A DNA stretch of 64,000 nt from Nitrosospira sp. 56-18 (GCA_001899235.1 MKVR01000013.1:43569-107568), one strand, 5' to 3'; shown: positions 9,651-20,438, counted from the first letter of the stretch. The notes: a model not told the origin generated them from the letters alone. Numbers and translations: made by a program.

Positions 9651-10618
9651 GGATGGCTCACGGATTCGGCTCTCCCAGGCCCGAGCGCGGCCAGAATCTC
9701 TTCTGCTCCGCGGACTTTCAGATTTCGGGCCAGTTGCGAACCGATAGCCGCGCCCAATTCAGGCTCGCCCCTTAATTCATCGCTGATCATGCATTTTCCG
9801 TCCTGGCTGCCAACAAACCCGCGCAGACGCAATATTCCATCGATTATTTCGGCAAAGCCCCCCAGCGGCACCTGGCAGCTTCCCCCCAGGGCGCGGCTCA
9901 TGGATCGTTCCGCTTCCACGCATTGCGCCGTTTCGAGGTGATGCAGCGGCTGCACCAGGCTGATCAGGTCGGGCCGGTCTGTGCGGCATTCTATTCCCAA
10001 TGCGCCCTGGCCTACCGCCGGCAAGCTTATTTCCGCATCGAGCAGGGCGGTTATGCGGTTCTCCAGTCCCAACCGCTTCAGCCCCGCCGCAGCCAGGATA
10101 ATGGCGGCGAATTGTCCTTCATCCAGCTTGCGCAGCCGGGTTTGCACATTGCCGCGCAGGGGCCGCACTTCCAGGCGCGGATACAGGGCTCGAAGCTGGC
10201 TTTCGCGGCGCAAGCTCGAAGTTCCCACCAGGCTGCCCGCGGGAAGCGCGTCGAGGCTCCGGTATTCGTTTGAAACGAATGCATCCCTGGGGTCTTCGCG
10301 CTCATGGATGGCGGCCAGGGAAAACCCGTCCGGCATATCCATGGGAACATCCTTCATCGAATGCACCGCGATGTCGGCGCGCCTGTCTTCCAGCGCCTGC
10401 TCCAGTTCCTTGATGAACAGGCCCTTGCCTCCAATTTTGGAAAGCGACATGTCGAGTATCTGATCTCCGCGGGTGGTCATGCCCAATATGCTGAATTCCG
10501 TTTGCGGGTATAATTCCGATAGCCGCTCGCGGATAAAATTCGCCTGCCATAAGGCGAGCAGGCTTTCCCGCGTGGCGATAACCACTTTCGCTGGTATGGA
10601 TGAATTGGGCATTATCAT
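9647..10618 (-). CDS. hemC: hydroxymethylbilane synthase (porphobilinogen deaminase)
   Basis: A 323-residue HemC that polymerises four porphobilinogens to hydroxymethylbilane in the heme and siroheme pathway. Clear family blocks are [12 protein letters not shown] near the N-terminus, His-Ser-Met-Lys-Asp-Val-Pro, and Gly-Thr-Ser-Ser-Leu-Arg-Arg. The cofactor-attaching cysteine is in Gly-Gly-Ser-Cys-Gln-Val-Pro-Leu-Gly. It is the promoter-proximal gene of the hem operon; the start may be 10618 or the second ATG at 10612. It is divergent from ppc, with 116 bp between them. Confidence 0.96.
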   Translation of the reverse strand: MIMPNSSIPAKVVIATRESLLALWQANFIRERLSELYPQTEFSILGMTTRGDQILDMSLSKIGGKGLFIKELEQALEDRRADIAVHSMKDVPMDMPDGFSLAAIHEREDPRDAFVSNEYRSLDALPAGSLVGTSSLRRESQLRALYPRLEVRPLRGNVQTRLRKLDEGQFAAIILAAAGLKRLGLENRITALLDAEISLPAVGQGALGIECRTDRPDLISLVQPLHHLETAQCVEAERSMSRALGGSCQVPLGGFAEIIDGILRLRGFVGSQDGKCMISDELRGEPELGAAIGSQLARNLKVRGAEEILAALGPGRAESVSHP

Positions 10619-10734
10619 GAAGTCGAGAAATTTAAGGAATTACTTCTGATGTCGATTTTAGCATGGCAGACCCCAGCCCGGACTGAGGCGCATTTCGCGT
10701 CTGGCGGCGTGAGCCTTGCCAGGGAGCGTTCATT

Positions 10735-13566
10735 ATGACTCTCCTTGCGCCCAGAAACACAGCTTTCGATAAAAATCACGTCGACGACAAGGATAAGGAC
10801 AGGCCGGTAAAGGATGATCCGCTGCGCGAGGATATCCGACTCCTGGGGCGCATGCTGGGCGATACTTTGCGCGAACAGGAGGGCGAGCCCACGTTCGACC
10901 TGGTTGAAACCATCCGCCAGACCGCGATCCGGTTCCGGCGCGAGCAGGATCCCAGGGCGCGGCAAGAACTGGACATGATACTGAACCAGTTGAGCAACAA
11001 GGCGACTGTCGCAGTGGTCCGCGCTTTCAGCCATTTCTCGCAACTTTCCAATATCGCCGAGGATATGCACCACAACCGGCGGCGCCGTACCCATCTGCGC
11101 GCCGGATCGCCGCCTCAGGCAGGCAGCATCGCCCTGGCATTCGACCAGGTATTCTCCAGCGGCGCCGGCGGCGCCGCCCTGGCCGGTTTCTTTGCAAAAG
11201 CGGTTGTGTCGCCGGTGCTGACAGCCCATCCCACCGAAGTGCAGCGTAAAAGCATTCTCGATTGCCAGTTGACCATCGCGCATCTGCTGAACGAACGAGA
11301 TCGCATGGAGTTGACCCCGGACGAGTTGCGCAATAACGAAGAAGGTTTGCGCTGCGCCATCCAGATACTCTGGCAGACGCGCATGCTGCGGCCGGAGCGC
11401 CTCTCGGTATATGACGAAATCAAGAACGGGCTGGCGTACTACCGCTATACCTTTCTTTCAGAAGTGCCGCGGCTTTACGCCGAAATCGAAGACTTGCTCG
11501 AACGGCGGATGGGTGCGGCCGCGCCGTGCATCCCCGCATTTTTACGCATAGGGAGCTGGATAGGCGGCGACCGCGACGGCAATCCTTTTGTCACCCATGA
11601 AGTCATGCTGAATGCGGCGGAACGTCAATCCGCGCTCGCGTTGGACTTCTACATGGGCGAAGTACACCAGATTGGCCGAAGATTGAGCCTCACCGAACGT
11701 CTTGTCGATGTGGATGACCAGTTGGCCGTCATGTCTGAAGCATCGCCTGACCGAGCGCCCAGCCGCGCCGATGAACCCTACCGGCGCGCGCTGATCGGCA
11801 TCTATGCCCGTCTTGCCGCAACCAGCCAGGAACTGGGCCATGTAATCAGGCAGCGGCGCCCGGTAGGACCCTCGTTGCCCTATTCGGAAAGCGGCGAATT
11901 CATCCAGGAACTCGATATTCTTATCCGTTCGCTCAAGCAACATAAATCGGAGTTGCTGGCTCGGGGTTATTTACGCCATCTGCGGCGCGCGGTGGAGGTG
12001 TTCGGTTTCCACCTGGCGCCGCTGGATATGCGCCAGCATAGCAACGTGCATGAGCAGGTTGTCTCGGAATTGTTCGGGTATGCCCTGCACCGGGATGATT
12101 ATGGCGCATTGAGCGAAGCGGAACGGATGCAGTGGCTGCTGGCCGAGATCAGCAGTATTCGTCCTCTGCGCTCGCCCTTCGTCGATTATTCCGCCATCGT
12201 GCAGAGCGAAATGAGCATATTGCAAACGGCGGCGGAAATACATCGTCGTTTTGGCCGGGCCGCGTTGCCAAATTACATCATCTCCAAGACCGACGGTATT
12301 TCGGACATGCTGGAGGTGGCGTTGCTGTTGAAGGAAGTGGGCCTCCTGCTGCCAGGCGATACGCCGCGTCTCCATGTCAACATCATCCCATTGTTCGAAA
12401 CGATTGCGGACCTGCGCAAGTGTGGCCAGGTAATGGATGAGCTTTTTTCGATCCCTTATTACCGCCAGCTCCTGGATTCGCGCGGCAATGTCCAGGAAGT
12501 CATGCTGGGTTATTCCGACAGTAACAAGGATGGCGGCTTTCTTGCCGCGAACTGGGAGCTCTACAAAGCCGAAACCGAGTTGACCAAAGTTTTTGCAAAG
12601 CACAAGGTGGCGTTGCGGTTGTTCCATGGACGCGGCGGCACGGTGGGGCGTGGCGGCGGCCCAAGTTATCAGGGCATACTGGCCCAGCCTCCCGGCAGCG
12701 TCAACGGGCAGATACGCATCACTGAGCAGGGCGAAGTCATTGGCAGCAAATATGCGGACCCGGAGATCGGGCGGCGCAACCTGGAAACGCTTGTGGCGGC
12801 CACGGTCGAAGCCACCTTGTTGGGCCATGACCCACTCGGCGAGCGTGCTGCCGATTATCACCAGACCATGGAGACGCTGGCATGCGATGCCCTCTCGGCT
12901 TATCGCAATCTCGTCTATGAAACGCCTGGATTCAAGCAGTATTTTCAGGAGTCGACTCCCATAAGGGAAATCGCCGGCCTGAATATAGGCAGCCGGCCAC
13001 CTTCACGCAAGCAGTCCGATGAGATAGAAGACCTCCGCGCCATTCCCTGGGTATTCAGCTGGAGCGTTAACCGCGCCATGATCCCAGGATGGTACGGTTT
13101 TGGCACGGCCGTGGAAAAATTTGTGGAGCAATCTGCGGAGTGCGAGGGCAAAAATGCGAGAGGCCTTGAATTTCTACAGGAAATGCACCGCAACTGGCCG
13201 TTCATGCAGACCTTGTTATCCAACATGGACATGGTTCTCGCAAAAACAGACATGGGAATTGCCTCGCGCTATGCCGAACTGGTTACCGATGTCCGGCTGC
13301 GCAACGATATTTTTGGGCGTATTCAGGCGGAGTGGGACCGCAGCGTGAAATGGTTATTCGCGGTGACAGGACACACCGAGTTGCTGCAGGATAATCCCAC
13401 GCTGGCTCGCAGCATACGCAACCGCACGCCCTATATCGACCCGCTCAATCATTTGCAAGTCGAATTGCTGCGCCGCTATCGTTCCGGCGATACCGCCGAT
13501 ACTGTAAAACGCGCAATACAACTCACCATCAACGGCGTGGCGGCGGGACTGAGAAACAGCGGGTAG
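10735..13566 (+). CDS. ppc: phosphoenolpyruvate carboxylase
   Basis: A 943-residue PEP carboxylase that makes oxaloacetate from PEP and bicarbonate, replenishing the citric acid cycle. The catalytic histidine block Thr-Ala-His-Pro-Thr-Glu, the Gly-Tyr-Ser-Asp-Ser-Asn-Lys-Asp motif and the Phe-His-Gly-Arg-Gly-Gly-Thr-Val-Gly-Arg-Gly-Gly loop are all intact, and it ends with the usual Asn-Ser-Gly carboxy terminus. A ribosome binding site (GGGAG) precedes the ATG. Length is as expected for bacterial enzymes. The gene is essential for anaplerosis in many chemolithoautotrophs. Confidence 0.98.
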   Translation: MTLLAPRNTAFDKNHVDDKDKDRPVKDDPLREDIRLLGRMLGDTLREQEGEPTFDLVETIRQTAIRFRREQDPRARQELDMILNQLSNKATVAVVRAFSHFSQLSNIAEDMHHNRRRRTHLRAGSPPQAGSIALAFDQVFSSGAGGAALAGFFAKAVVSPVLTAHPTEVQRKSILDCQLTIAHLLNERDRMELTPDELRNNEEGLRCAIQILWQTRMLRPERLSVYDEIKNGLAYYRYTFLSEVPRLYAEIEDLLERRMGAAAPCIPAFLRIGSWIGGDRDGNPFVTHEVMLNAAERQSALALDFYMGEVHQIGRRLSLTERLVDVDDQLAVMSEASPDRAPSRADEPYRRALIGIYARLAATSQELGHVIRQRRPVGPSLPYSESGEFIQELDILIRSLKQHKSELLARGYLRHLRRAVEVFGFHLAPLDMRQHSNVHEQVVSELFGYALHRDDYGALSEAERMQWLLAEISSIRPLRSPFVDYSAIVQSEMSILQTAAEIHRRFGRAALPNYIISKTDGISDMLEVALLLKEVGLLLPGDTPRLHVNIIPLFETIADLRKCGQVMDELFSIPYYRQLLDSRGNVQEVMLGYSDSNKDGGFLAANWELYKAETELTKVFAKHKVALRLFHGRGGTVGRGGGPSYQGILAQPPGSVNGQIRITEQGEVIGSKYADPEIGRRNLETLVAATVEATLLGHDPLGERAADYHQTMETLACDALSAYRNLVYETPGFKQYFQESTPIREIAGLNIGSRPPSRKQSDEIEDLRAIPWVFSWSVNRAMIPGWYGFGTAVEKFVEQSAECEGKNARGLEFLQEMHRNWPFMQTLLSNMDMVLAKTDMGIASRYAELVTDVRLRNDIFGRIQAEWDRSVKWLFAVTGHTELLQDNPTLARSIRNRTPYIDPLNHLQVELLRRYRSGDTADTVKRAIQLTINGVAAGLRNSG

Positions 13567-13623
13567 CCGAAAGCATTGTCATCCAAATATCAATGCCGCT
13601 TGCCAGGCGACAGGGACAGGATC

Positions 13624-15003
13624 GTGAGCAAGAAACTTTATATCAAGACTTTTGGCTGCCAGATGAACGAGTACGATTCCGCCAAGATGGCGGACGTGCT
13701 GCACGCGGCTCAGGGAATGGAAAAAACGGATGACCCGGCGAATGCGGACGTGATCCTGTTCAATACCTGCTCGGTACGGGACAAGGCGCAGGAAAAAGTA
13801 TTCCACGACCTGGGGCGCATCAGGCATTTGAAAAAGCTCAATCCTGATCTGCTCATCGGCGTGGGTGGCTGCGTGGCCAGCCAGGAGGGCGCCGAAATCG
13901 TGAAGCGCGCGCCCTATGTCGATCTGGTATTCGGCCCCCAAACCCTGCACCGTCTGCCGCAACTGATTTCGGAACGCAGAATTTCCGGGCAGCCGCAAGT
14001 CGATATATCCTTTCCGGAAATCGAAAAATTCGACCATTTGCCTCCTGCCCGCGTCGAAGGCGTCACCGCTTTTGTGTCCATCATGGAAGGATGCAGTAAA
14101 TATTGCAGCTTCTGCGTGGTGCCTTATACCCGTGGCGAGGAAATGTCGCGTTCGCTGGTGGACGTGCTGGAAGAAATAGCGGAACTGGCAAGCCAGGGCG
14201 TAAGAGAAGTGACTCTGCTGGGACAGAACGTCAATGCGTATCGCGGCGCCATGGAAGGCGTGGATGGGGCGGACGAAGGCACGGTTGCGGATCTGGCGCT
14301 CCTGCTCGAATGCATCCATGAGATGCCGGGAATCGAGCGCATCCGTTACACCACGTCTCACCCGAAGGAATTCACATCCCGGCTCATCGACACTTATGCC
14401 AGATTGCCGAAGCTGGTGAGCCACGTTCACCTGCCGGTCCAGTCAGGTTCCGACCGGATACTGGCCGCAATGAAGCGCGGCTATACGACACTGGAATATA
14501 AGTCCATCATACGCCGCCTTCGGGCCGCGCGGCCGGATATTTCCATTACTTCCGACTTCATTATCGGTTTTCCCGGGGAGACCGAGGCCGACTTTGAAGC
14601 AACCATGAAATTGATCGAGTCTGTCGGTTTCGATGGTTCTTTCAGTTTCATCTACAGTCCTCGTCCCGGAACCCCTGCGGCGGGCCTGCCCGATGACTGT
14701 CCGTACGAGGTGAAACTCGAGCGGCTGCATAAATTGCAGGAGCGTGTCGACAAGCAGGCCCAGGTCATCAGCCAGGCCATGGCTGGATCGATACAGCGCG
14801 TGATCGTGGAGGGTGTTTCCAGAAGAAATGCGGAGGAACTGACCGGGCGTACCGATAATAACCGCGTGGTCAATTTCGCTGGCTCCAAAGCCTGCGTCGG
14901 ACATTTCATGGACGTGAAGATCACCGCTGCGCTTGCTCACACCCTGCGGGGCGAAATCGTGGATGGCGAAAACCGGCAGGTATCCGTATCGGCTGGCGGC
15001 TGA
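13624..15003 (+). CDS. miaB: tRNA-2-methylthio-N6-dimethylallyladenosine synthase
   Basis: A 459-residue MiaB, a radical-SAM methylthiotransferase that modifies A37 of tRNAs reading UNN codons. The N-terminal UPF0004 domain carries three cysteines (Phe-Gly-Cys-Gln-Met-Asn, Asn-Thr-Cys-Ser, Gly-Gly-Cys-Val). The radical-SAM motif is Cys-Ser-Lys-Tyr-Cys-Ser-Phe-Cys near residue 158, and a TRAM domain ends the protein. I chose the GTG at 13624 because it follows an AGGGACAGG-like ribosome binding site and gives the family N-terminus; a TTG at 13576 would add 16 unusual residues. It opens the conserved run miaB-phoH-ybeY-corC. Confidence 0.96.
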   Translation: MSKKLYIKTFGCQMNEYDSAKMADVLHAAQGMEKTDDPANADVILFNTCSVRDKAQEKVFHDLGRIRHLKKLNPDLLIGVGGCVASQEGAEIVKRAPYVDLVFGPQTLHRLPQLISERRISGQPQVDISFPEIEKFDHLPPARVEGVTAFVSIMEGCSKYCSFCVVPYTRGEEMSRSLVDVLEEIAELASQGVREVTLLGQNVNAYRGAMEGVDGADEGTVADLALLLECIHEMPGIERIRYTTSHPKEFTSRLIDTYARLPKLVSHVHLPVQSGSDRILAAMKRGYTTLEYKSIIRRLRAARPDISITSDFIIGFPGETEADFEATMKLIESVGFDGSFSFIYSPRPGTPAAGLPDDCPYEVKLERLHKLQERVDKQAQVISQAMAGSIQRVIVEGVSRRNAEELTGRTDNNRVVNFAGSKACVGHFMDVKITAALAHTLRGEIVDGENRQVSVSAGG

Positions 15004-15144
15004 TATCCCGCGATCCAGCCACTGGCCATGGTATCGACGCGCTGCTCCCAACTCCTTCATGGCTTCCGCAGCTATATGGATTACCGTGCCGCCAGTATTT
15101 TCATTGCTGTGCCGGCATGAAAGCACTTTCCTGTATGCGTTTCC

Positions 15145-16191
15145 TTGCAAAGTGATCCGGCCACTGCCAGAATTGAGAATCTTACCACCACTCCCAACGT
15201 TCCATTGAAATCCAGGCCAGTAGAACTTTCATTGACTCCCGTCGATAACCAGCGTCTTGCAAACCTGTGCGGGGTACTGGACGAAAACCTGAGGCAGATA
15301 GAAACGGTGCTGGATGTCACCATAGTAAGGCGAGGAGAGCATTTCAGCTTGCATGGCAAGATTGCCAACGCCTCTCTGGCGGCGGAAACACTGAAGAGCT
15401 TTTATGATCAGGCTCAGCATCCGCTGGGCATCGAGGAAGTTCAATTGGGGCTCATCGAAGCCATGCGGCCTCATTCCGCGAAAGAGGGGGCTCGCCTTGC
15501 AGTTCTTCCAGCAGAAGCGGCGCCGCTGCTCATCACTCGCCGCAGTGATCTGCGGGGCCGCACGCCGCTGCAAACTCAATATTTGCAGCAGATCCAGACT
15601 CACGACATCACATTTGCCGTCGGCCCGGCGGGCACGGGGAAGACATACCTCGCGGTTGCCAGTGCAGTCGATGCCCTGGAGCGCGACAATGTGGCGCGCA
15701 TCGTGCTGGTGCGTCCGGCGGTAGAAGCGGGAGAGCGTCTCGGCTTTCTCCCGGGAGACATGGTGCAGAAAGTGGACCCCTATTTGCGCCCGCTATACGA
15801 CGCCCTTTACGATTTGATGGGGTTCGATAAAACCAGCAAGCAGTTCGAACGCAGCGCGATCGAAATTGCCCCGCTCGCGTTCATGCGCGGCCGCACGCTG
15901 AACCAGTCTTTCATTATTCTCGATGAGGCGCAGAACACCACGCCAGAGCAGATGAAAATGTTCCTCACCCGTATCGGCTTCGGCTCCAAGGCCGTGGTGA
16001 CAGGCGACATCACCCAGATCGATCTGGCGAAGCACCAGAAAAGCGGGCTGATAGAAGCCCAGCAGGTGCTGGAAAAAGTGCGTGGCATCGCTTTTACCCA
16101 CTTCGGCGCGGAGGATGTGGTGCGGCATCCCCTGGTTCAACGGATTGTCAATGCCTACGAAACGTATGAAAAATCTTCCAGGGGGAATTGA
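15145..16191 (+). CDS. ybeZ: PhoH-family P-loop ATPase (YbeZ)
   Basis: A 348-residue PhoH-like protein. The Walker A motif Gly-Pro-Ala-Gly-Thr-Gly-Lys-Thr lies near residue 160 and Walker B (Phe-Ile-Ile-Leu-Asp-Glu-Ala-Gln-Asn) follows. YbeZ acts with the endoribonuclease YbeY in ribosome and RNA quality control, and ybeY overlaps its end here. The start is uncertain: the frame opens with a TTG at 15145 without a visible ribosome binding site, and other TTG codons at the start of the homologous region are possible. Confidence 0.9.
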   Translation: MQSDPATARIENLTTTPNVPLKSRPVELSLTPVDNQRLANLCGVLDENLRQIETVLDVTIVRRGEHFSLHGKIANASLAAETLKSFYDQAQHPLGIEEVQLGLIEAMRPHSAKEGARLAVLPAEAAPLLITRRSDLRGRTPLQTQYLQQIQTHDITFAVGPAGTGKTYLAVASAVDALERDNVARIVLVRPAVEAGERLGFLPGDMVQKVDPYLRPLYDALYDLMGFDKTSKQFERSAIEIAPLAFMRGRTLNQSFIILDEAQNTTPEQMKMFLTRIGFGSKAVVTGDITQIDLAKHQKSGLIEAQQVLEKVRGIAFTHFGAEDVVRHPLVQRIVNAYETYEKSSRGN

Positions 16192-16711
16192 GCCGGCCGG
16201 AGAAAGCAACGGCAGCACGGGAGGGGTCGATCTCAACATACAACGCGCGACCCGCGCCCCTGGCATTCCCTCCAACGAGGAGTTTCGCAAATGGATCGGC
16301 GCAGTCCTGCCAAAGGATACAAGGGATGTGGAAATCGGGTTGCGGATAGTGAACGAATCCGAGGGCCGGCGGCTGAATCGTGAATTTCGCCATAAGGATT
16401 ACGCGACCAATGTACTGACTTTCGTTTATGACGACTCACCGGCCCTGGCTGGCGACATCGTGCTTTGTGCCAGCGTGATAAAAAACGAGGCGGCTCGGCA
16501 ATGCAAGGATCTTGCCGCACACTATGCTCATCTTACGATTCATGGGATATTGCATCTTCAAGGTTTTGATCATGACGTCGATGAGAGGGCGGAGGTAATG
16601 GAGCGGCTGGAGACGGAGATTCTTGCCAGGCTGGGGTACAAAAATCCATATGAAACACCGATCTCCACCGCAGATGAGGGTTCTGGCGGGAATGGAGCGT
16701 GTCAAGCATGA
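16166..16711 (+). CDS. ybeY: endoribonuclease / rRNA maturation factor YbeY
   Basis: A 181-residue YbeY, a metal-dependent RNase for 16S rRNA 3'-end processing and ribosome quality control. The zinc motif [11 protein letters not shown] is complete. The start at 16166 lies inside the end of phoH (26-base overlap), and an ATG at 16151 is an alternative. The N-terminus is somewhat longer than usual. The stop codon TGA at 16709-16711 abuts a family-1 repeat element, which begins in the last base of the stop codon and separates ybeY from corC. Confidence 0.93.
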   Translation: MKNLPGGIEPAGESNGSTGGVDLNIQRATRAPGIPSNEEFRKWIGAVLPKDTRDVEIGLRIVNESEGRRLNREFRHKDYATNVLTFVYDDSPALAGDIVLCASVIKNEAARQCKDLAAHYAHLTIHGILHLQGFDHDVDERAEVMERLETEILARLGYKNPYETPISTADEGSGGNGACQA

Positions 16712-16941
16712 TCCTGAATCCGGCAGCCGATCGCTCCTTTCCAGTTTAGAATTATGATTCATAAAGATTTTTCGCGGTACTCGACATTGACCTGTATGGT
16801 GGGTTCGCCACAGGGCGGATTGTGCGATTTTTGGGGCACATGGCTGCGTTGCAACTTCCTGGAAGCCATTGTGTGTCGTTGCGCCTTGCCCCGCACTCCG
16901 GAAACCGTACTTCCATCCTGTCCAACCGCCGGATTCAGGAT
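16711..16941 (+). repeat. family-1 MITE-like element, full-length copy B
   Basis: About 231 bp bounded by terminal inverted repeats: it opens ATCCTGAATCCGGC and ends with the exact reverse complement. The interior runs parallel to the copy at 56479-56720, with shared blocks such as tttccagtttagaa, cctgtatggtgggtt (ctttgtatggtgggtt-like in the other copy) and ggcacatggctgcgttgcaac. It has no meaningful reading frame and fills the gap between ybeY and corC. Confidence 0.8.
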
Positions 16942-16989
16942 GATTCGCAGCAAACCTTTCTTTCTTGTAAACGGAACCAACTGACCTGC

Positions 16990-17850
16990 ATGGAAGAACC
17001 TCCCAAACCGGGCTGGCTGGAACGGGTCAGCACTTTGCTGCTTCGGGAACCCGGCGATCGTGAGCAACTTGTGGCGTTGCTGCACTCTGCTTTCGAACGC
17101 AACCTGTTTGATTCCGACGCGCTCAGCATGATAGAGGGGGTCATACAGGTATCCGAAATGCAAGCGCGCGATATCATGATCCCGCGCTCGCAAATGGATG
17201 TAATCGACATCAGCGAAACACCGGACAAGTTCATTCCGTTCGTCATCGAGAAGGCGCACTCGCGCTTTCCGGTCACTGAAAATGACAGAAACAACGTCAT
17301 AGGGATACTTCTGGCAAAAGACCTGCTGCGGTTTTATGCGGGGGAGGAAGAGTTCGATGTGCGGGAAATGCTGCGGCCTGTGGTATTCATCCCGGAGTCG
17401 AAGCGCCTCAATGTATTACTCAAGGATTTCCGCAGTAACCGCAATCACATCGCCATCGTGGTGGACGAGTATGGAGGCGTAGCCGGGCTGGTAACCATAG
17501 AAGACGTGCTGGAGCAGATAGTCGGCGATATTGAGGATGAACATGATTTCGACGAGATCGATGACAACATCGTCCAGGAACCGGGGGGCCACTGCCGTAT
17601 CAAGGCGGTTACGGAAATAGCGGATTTCAACGAAAAGCTCGGATCATCGTTGAGCGATGAAGATTACGATACGATCGGCGGCCTGGTGCTGCACAGCTTT
17701 GGGCGACTCCCCAAAAGGGGGGAGTCGGTCGTCGTGGGCCCATTCAAGTTCACCGTATTGCGAGCGGATAGCCGCAGGCTGTATACCTTGCAGGTAGAGC
17801 CGAACATGGAGGAGACGCCTGTCGAGCCGGACCTGAAACAGGAAGAGTGA
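16990..17850 (+). CDS. corC: CorC/HlyC-family CBS-domain protein
   Basis: A 286-residue soluble CorC with two CBS domains (about residues 60-180) and a C-terminal CorC/HlyC domain. The blocks Arg-Asp-Ile-Met-Ile-Pro-Arg-Ser-Gln-Met, Ser-Arg-Phe-Pro-Val and Val-Asp-Glu-Tyr-Gly-Gly-Val-Ala-Gly-Leu-Val-Thr-Ile-Glu-Asp are typical. The family is linked to magnesium and cobalt handling, often encoded beside ybeY as here. The ATG at 16990 gives the family start; the frame continues upstream into the repeat element, which is a read-through and not protein. Confidence 0.93.
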   Translation: MEEPPKPGWLERVSTLLLREPGDREQLVALLHSAFERNLFDSDALSMIEGVIQVSEMQARDIMIPRSQMDVIDISETPDKFIPFVIEKAHSRFPVTENDRNNVIGILLAKDLLRFYAGEEEFDVREMLRPVVFIPESKRLNVLLKDFRSNRNHIAIVVDEYGGVAGLVTIEDVLEQIVGDIEDEHDFDEIDDNIVQEPGGHCRIKAVTEIADFNEKLGSSLSDEDYDTIGGLVLHSFGRLPKRGESVVVGPFKFTVLRADSRRLYTLQVEPNMEETPVEPDLKQEE

Positions 17851-17889
17851 GTGTGCAGGTCAATTTACGAAGTGCGTCCATGAATCTCA

Positions 17890-18396
17890 ATGGATCCATA
17901 TAGTTTCGCGCCCCTGAAAGAGTTCCCATTGGAACCTCCAATGGTAGAGGTGATAGTGGAGATTCCACGAGGGAGCTTCCTGAAGCGCGGATCTTCAGGC
18001 AGAGTGGATTTTGTTTCACCCCTGCCCTGTCCTTTCAACTATGGATCGGTCCCGGACTATATCGGACTGGAAGGCGATCTGCTCGATGCGCTGATACTGG
18101 GTCCGCGGCTGCCTGCAGGTACGCGCAAGCGTGTCAGGGTATGGGGTGCCGTGACTTTCGTCGACCGCGGCATGGCCGATGACAAGCTCATCTGTTGCGA
18201 TTATTTTCCCGATGCCGCGCAGCGGGAAGCCGTGCTGCGCTTTTTTTGCTTCTACGCAAAGTGCAAGGGCATGCTGAATATCTGGCGCGGACGACCGGGG
18301 CGCAATGCCTGCGAAGGCTGGTGCGAGGCAGCCGAGGCACTGGGACGGGCAAAGCCGCGCGACCATTCATGGCGGGGACCGCCGCTCGATTATTAG
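17890..18396 (+). CDS. divergent inorganic pyrophosphatase-like protein
   Basis: A 168-residue protein of the soluble family I inorganic pyrophosphatase fold. Recognisable blocks are Val-Glu-Ile-Pro-Arg-Gly-Ser, Pro-Phe-Asn-Tyr-Gly-Ser-Val-Pro, the metal loop and Asp-Asp-Lys-Leu-Ile, then Glu-Gly-Trp-Cys-Glu-Ala-Ala-Glu-Ala. The metal loop reads Glu-Gly-Asp-Leu-Leu-Asp where typical enzymes have Asp-Gly-Asp-Pro-x-Asp, and the residues between the first lysine and the Asn-Tyr-Gly block are altered. It may therefore be a weak or specialised enzyme; activity is unproven. It sits between corC and uup on the same strand. Confidence 0.75.
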   Translation: MDPYSFAPLKEFPLEPPMVEVIVEIPRGSFLKRGSSGRVDFVSPLPCPFNYGSVPDYIGLEGDLLDALILGPRLPAGTRKRVRVWGAVTFVDRGMADDKLICCDYFPDAAQREAVLRFFCFYAKCKGMLNIWRGRPGRNACEGWCEAAEALGRAKPRDHSWRGPPLDY

Positions 18397-18497
18397 CAGA
18401 AAGCGGCGGATTACCTGCATGATGAAAAAGGAGCCTTTCCAAGGAACGGGATGCGTGGCAGAATTGCGCCCCCTCATTACATCGAGTCAGCATTGCC

Positions 18498-20438
18498 ATG
18501 CCTCTTCTCACTGCTGAAAAGATTTCCCTCTCCTTTGGGCATCATATGCTTCTGGATCAGCTCAGCCTGCAGCTCGACCCAGGCGAGCGCGTCGGTCTTA
18601 TCGGCAGGAACGGCGGCGGAAAATCGAGCTTGCTGCGTATTCTGGCTGGCGAAATCCAGCCGGATGACGGCCGGGTCTGGCGTACTCCCGGCCTCAAGCT
18701 GGCATATGTGTCGCAAGAACCGGAGCTGGATGCGTCTCTTACCGTATTTCAGGAAGTTTCCAAAGGGTTGGGTGCCATCAGCCAGCTTCTGGTGGATTAC
18801 CATGAAACTTCGCATCTGCTGAGTGATGGCGCAACGGATACGGAAGCGCTCCTTGCACGGCTCGAGGACTTGCAGACCGGACTGGAAGCTCAGGATGGCT
18901 GGCGGATGCAGGCGATGGTCGAGACGGCGATCGACAAGCTGGCACTTTCCGCGGACGTTTTGGTGGGGCAGTTATCCGGTGGGTTGCGAAAACGGGTTGC
19001 CCTGGCGCGCGCGCTGGTGATGACCCCCCAGGTATTGCTGCTCGATGAGCCGACCAACCATCTTGATTTTTCATCCATAGAGTGGCTGGAGGCATTGCTC
19101 GGGGATTTTGTGGGAAGCGTCCTGTTCGTTACCCACGACCGGCGCTTCGTCAGCAACGTGGCTACGCGCATCGTTGAACTGGACCGGGGCAGATTAACCG
19201 GTTTCCCTGGAAACTTTGCCGAATACCAGCGCCGGAAAATGGAACTGCTGGAGATCGAGGCTGTACACAATCAAAAATTCGACAAAGTTCTGGCACAGGA
19301 AGAGGTATGGATCAGAAAGGGCGTACAAGCCCGGTGCACTCGCAACGAGGGCAGGGTGCGAAGATTGGAAATGCTCCGGCTGGAGCGTGCGGCGCGGCGC
19401 GAGCGTTCGGGAACGGTCAATCTCAGCGTGGATGAGGGTTTACGGTCGGGACAAATGGTAGCCGAACTGGCCCATGTCAGCAGGAATTACGGTACAAGGA
19501 AAGTGATAGAGAATTTTTCCTGCCGCATTCTCCGAGGGGATCGGGTCGGATTACTGGGGCCGAATGGGGCTGGAAAATCCACGCTGCTCAAGCTGATACT
19601 GGGAGAGTTGCAGCCTGATTCCGGCGAAATCAAGCACGGCACCAAGCTCGCGGTAGCCTATTTTGACCAGATGCGGGAGCAACTGAACGAGGAATCGACG
19701 CTGGTGGATACCATAAGCCAGGGCTCGGATTTTATCGACATCGGCAAGACAAGAAAGCATGTCATAAGCTATCTGGAAGATTTTCTGTTCTCGCCGGAGC
19801 GCGCGCGTTCGCCCGTCAAGTCGCTGTCCGGCGGCGAGCGGAACCGGCTTCTGCTTGCGCGGCTGTTCACCCGTCCGGCCAATGTGCTCGTTCTGGACGA
19901 GCCGACCAACGACCTGGATGTGGAAACGCTGGAACTGCTCGAAGCGTTGTTGCAGACTTACTCCGGCACCTTGTTTCTGGTGAGTCACGATCGGGAGTTT
20001 CTCGACAACGTGGTCACCCAGGTGATCGCATTTGAAGGAGCCGGGGTATTGCGCGAATATGTGGGAGGGTATGAAGATTGGGTAAGGGCACGAGATCTTT
20101 CACGGGTTGCGGTGGCAGTTCCGCCAGAACCGGCCAGATTGACTTCTTCCCCTGTCGACAGAAAGCGAAAATCCGAAACTCGCAGCAAGCTGGGTTACAG
20201 CGAAGCGCGAGAACTCGAGGAATTACCGGGCCGGATCGAGTTGCTTGAACGCGAGCAGGCCGAAGTAATGCGGCAATTGTGTTCCCCCGAAATTTACCGT
20301 GATCGCCCGGATGAGGCCCGGACGCTTCAGGCTCGAAGTGCCGCCATTGAAGAAGATCTCATGGTTCGCCTTTTGCGATGGGAGGAATTGGAGGCGAAAA
20401 GCGCAGAGAGCGGCAGAAAGTGCAGCGATAAGTTCTAA
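18498..20438 (+). CDS. uup: ABC-F family ATPase, Uup-like
   Basis: A 646-residue protein with two ABC ATPase domains and no membrane part. Walker A motifs are Gly-Arg-Asn-Gly-Gly-Gly-Lys-Ser (near residue 36) and Gly-Pro-Asn-Gly-Ala-Gly-Lys-Ser (near 355). The signatures are Leu-Ser-Gly-Gly-Leu-Arg-Lys-Arg and Leu-Ser-Gly-Gly-Glu-Arg-Asn-Arg. A charged C-terminal coiled coil of about 70 residues is the hallmark of Uup. ABC-F proteins act on ribosomes or nucleic acids; Uup is linked to stability of transposon ends and to DNA repair intermediates. Confidence 0.92.
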   Translation: MPLLTAEKISLSFGHHMLLDQLSLQLDPGERVGLIGRNGGGKSSLLRILAGEIQPDDGRVWRTPGLKLAYVSQEPELDASLTVFQEVSKGLGAISQLLVDYHETSHLLSDGATDTEALLARLEDLQTGLEAQDGWRMQAMVETAIDKLALSADVLVGQLSGGLRKRVALARALVMTPQVLLLDEPTNHLDFSSIEWLEALLGDFVGSVLFVTHDRRFVSNVATRIVELDRGRLTGFPGNFAEYQRRKMELLEIEAVHNQKFDKVLAQEEVWIRKGVQARCTRNEGRVRRLEMLRLERAARRERSGTVNLSVDEGLRSGQMVAELAHVSRNYGTRKVIENFSCRILRGDRVGLLGPNGAGKSTLLKLILGELQPDSGEIKHGTKLAVAYFDQMREQLNEESTLVDTISQGSDFIDIGKTRKHVISYLEDFLFSPERARSPVKSLSGGERNRLLLARLFTRPANVLVLDEPTNDLDVETLELLEALLQTYSGTLFLVSHDREFLDNVVTQVIAFEGAGVLREYVGGYEDWVRARDLSRVAVAVPPEPARLTSSPVDRKRKSETRSKLGYSEARELEELPGRIELLEREQAEVMRQLCSPEIYRDRPDEARTLQARSAAIEEDLMVRLLRWEELEAKSAESGRKCSDKF

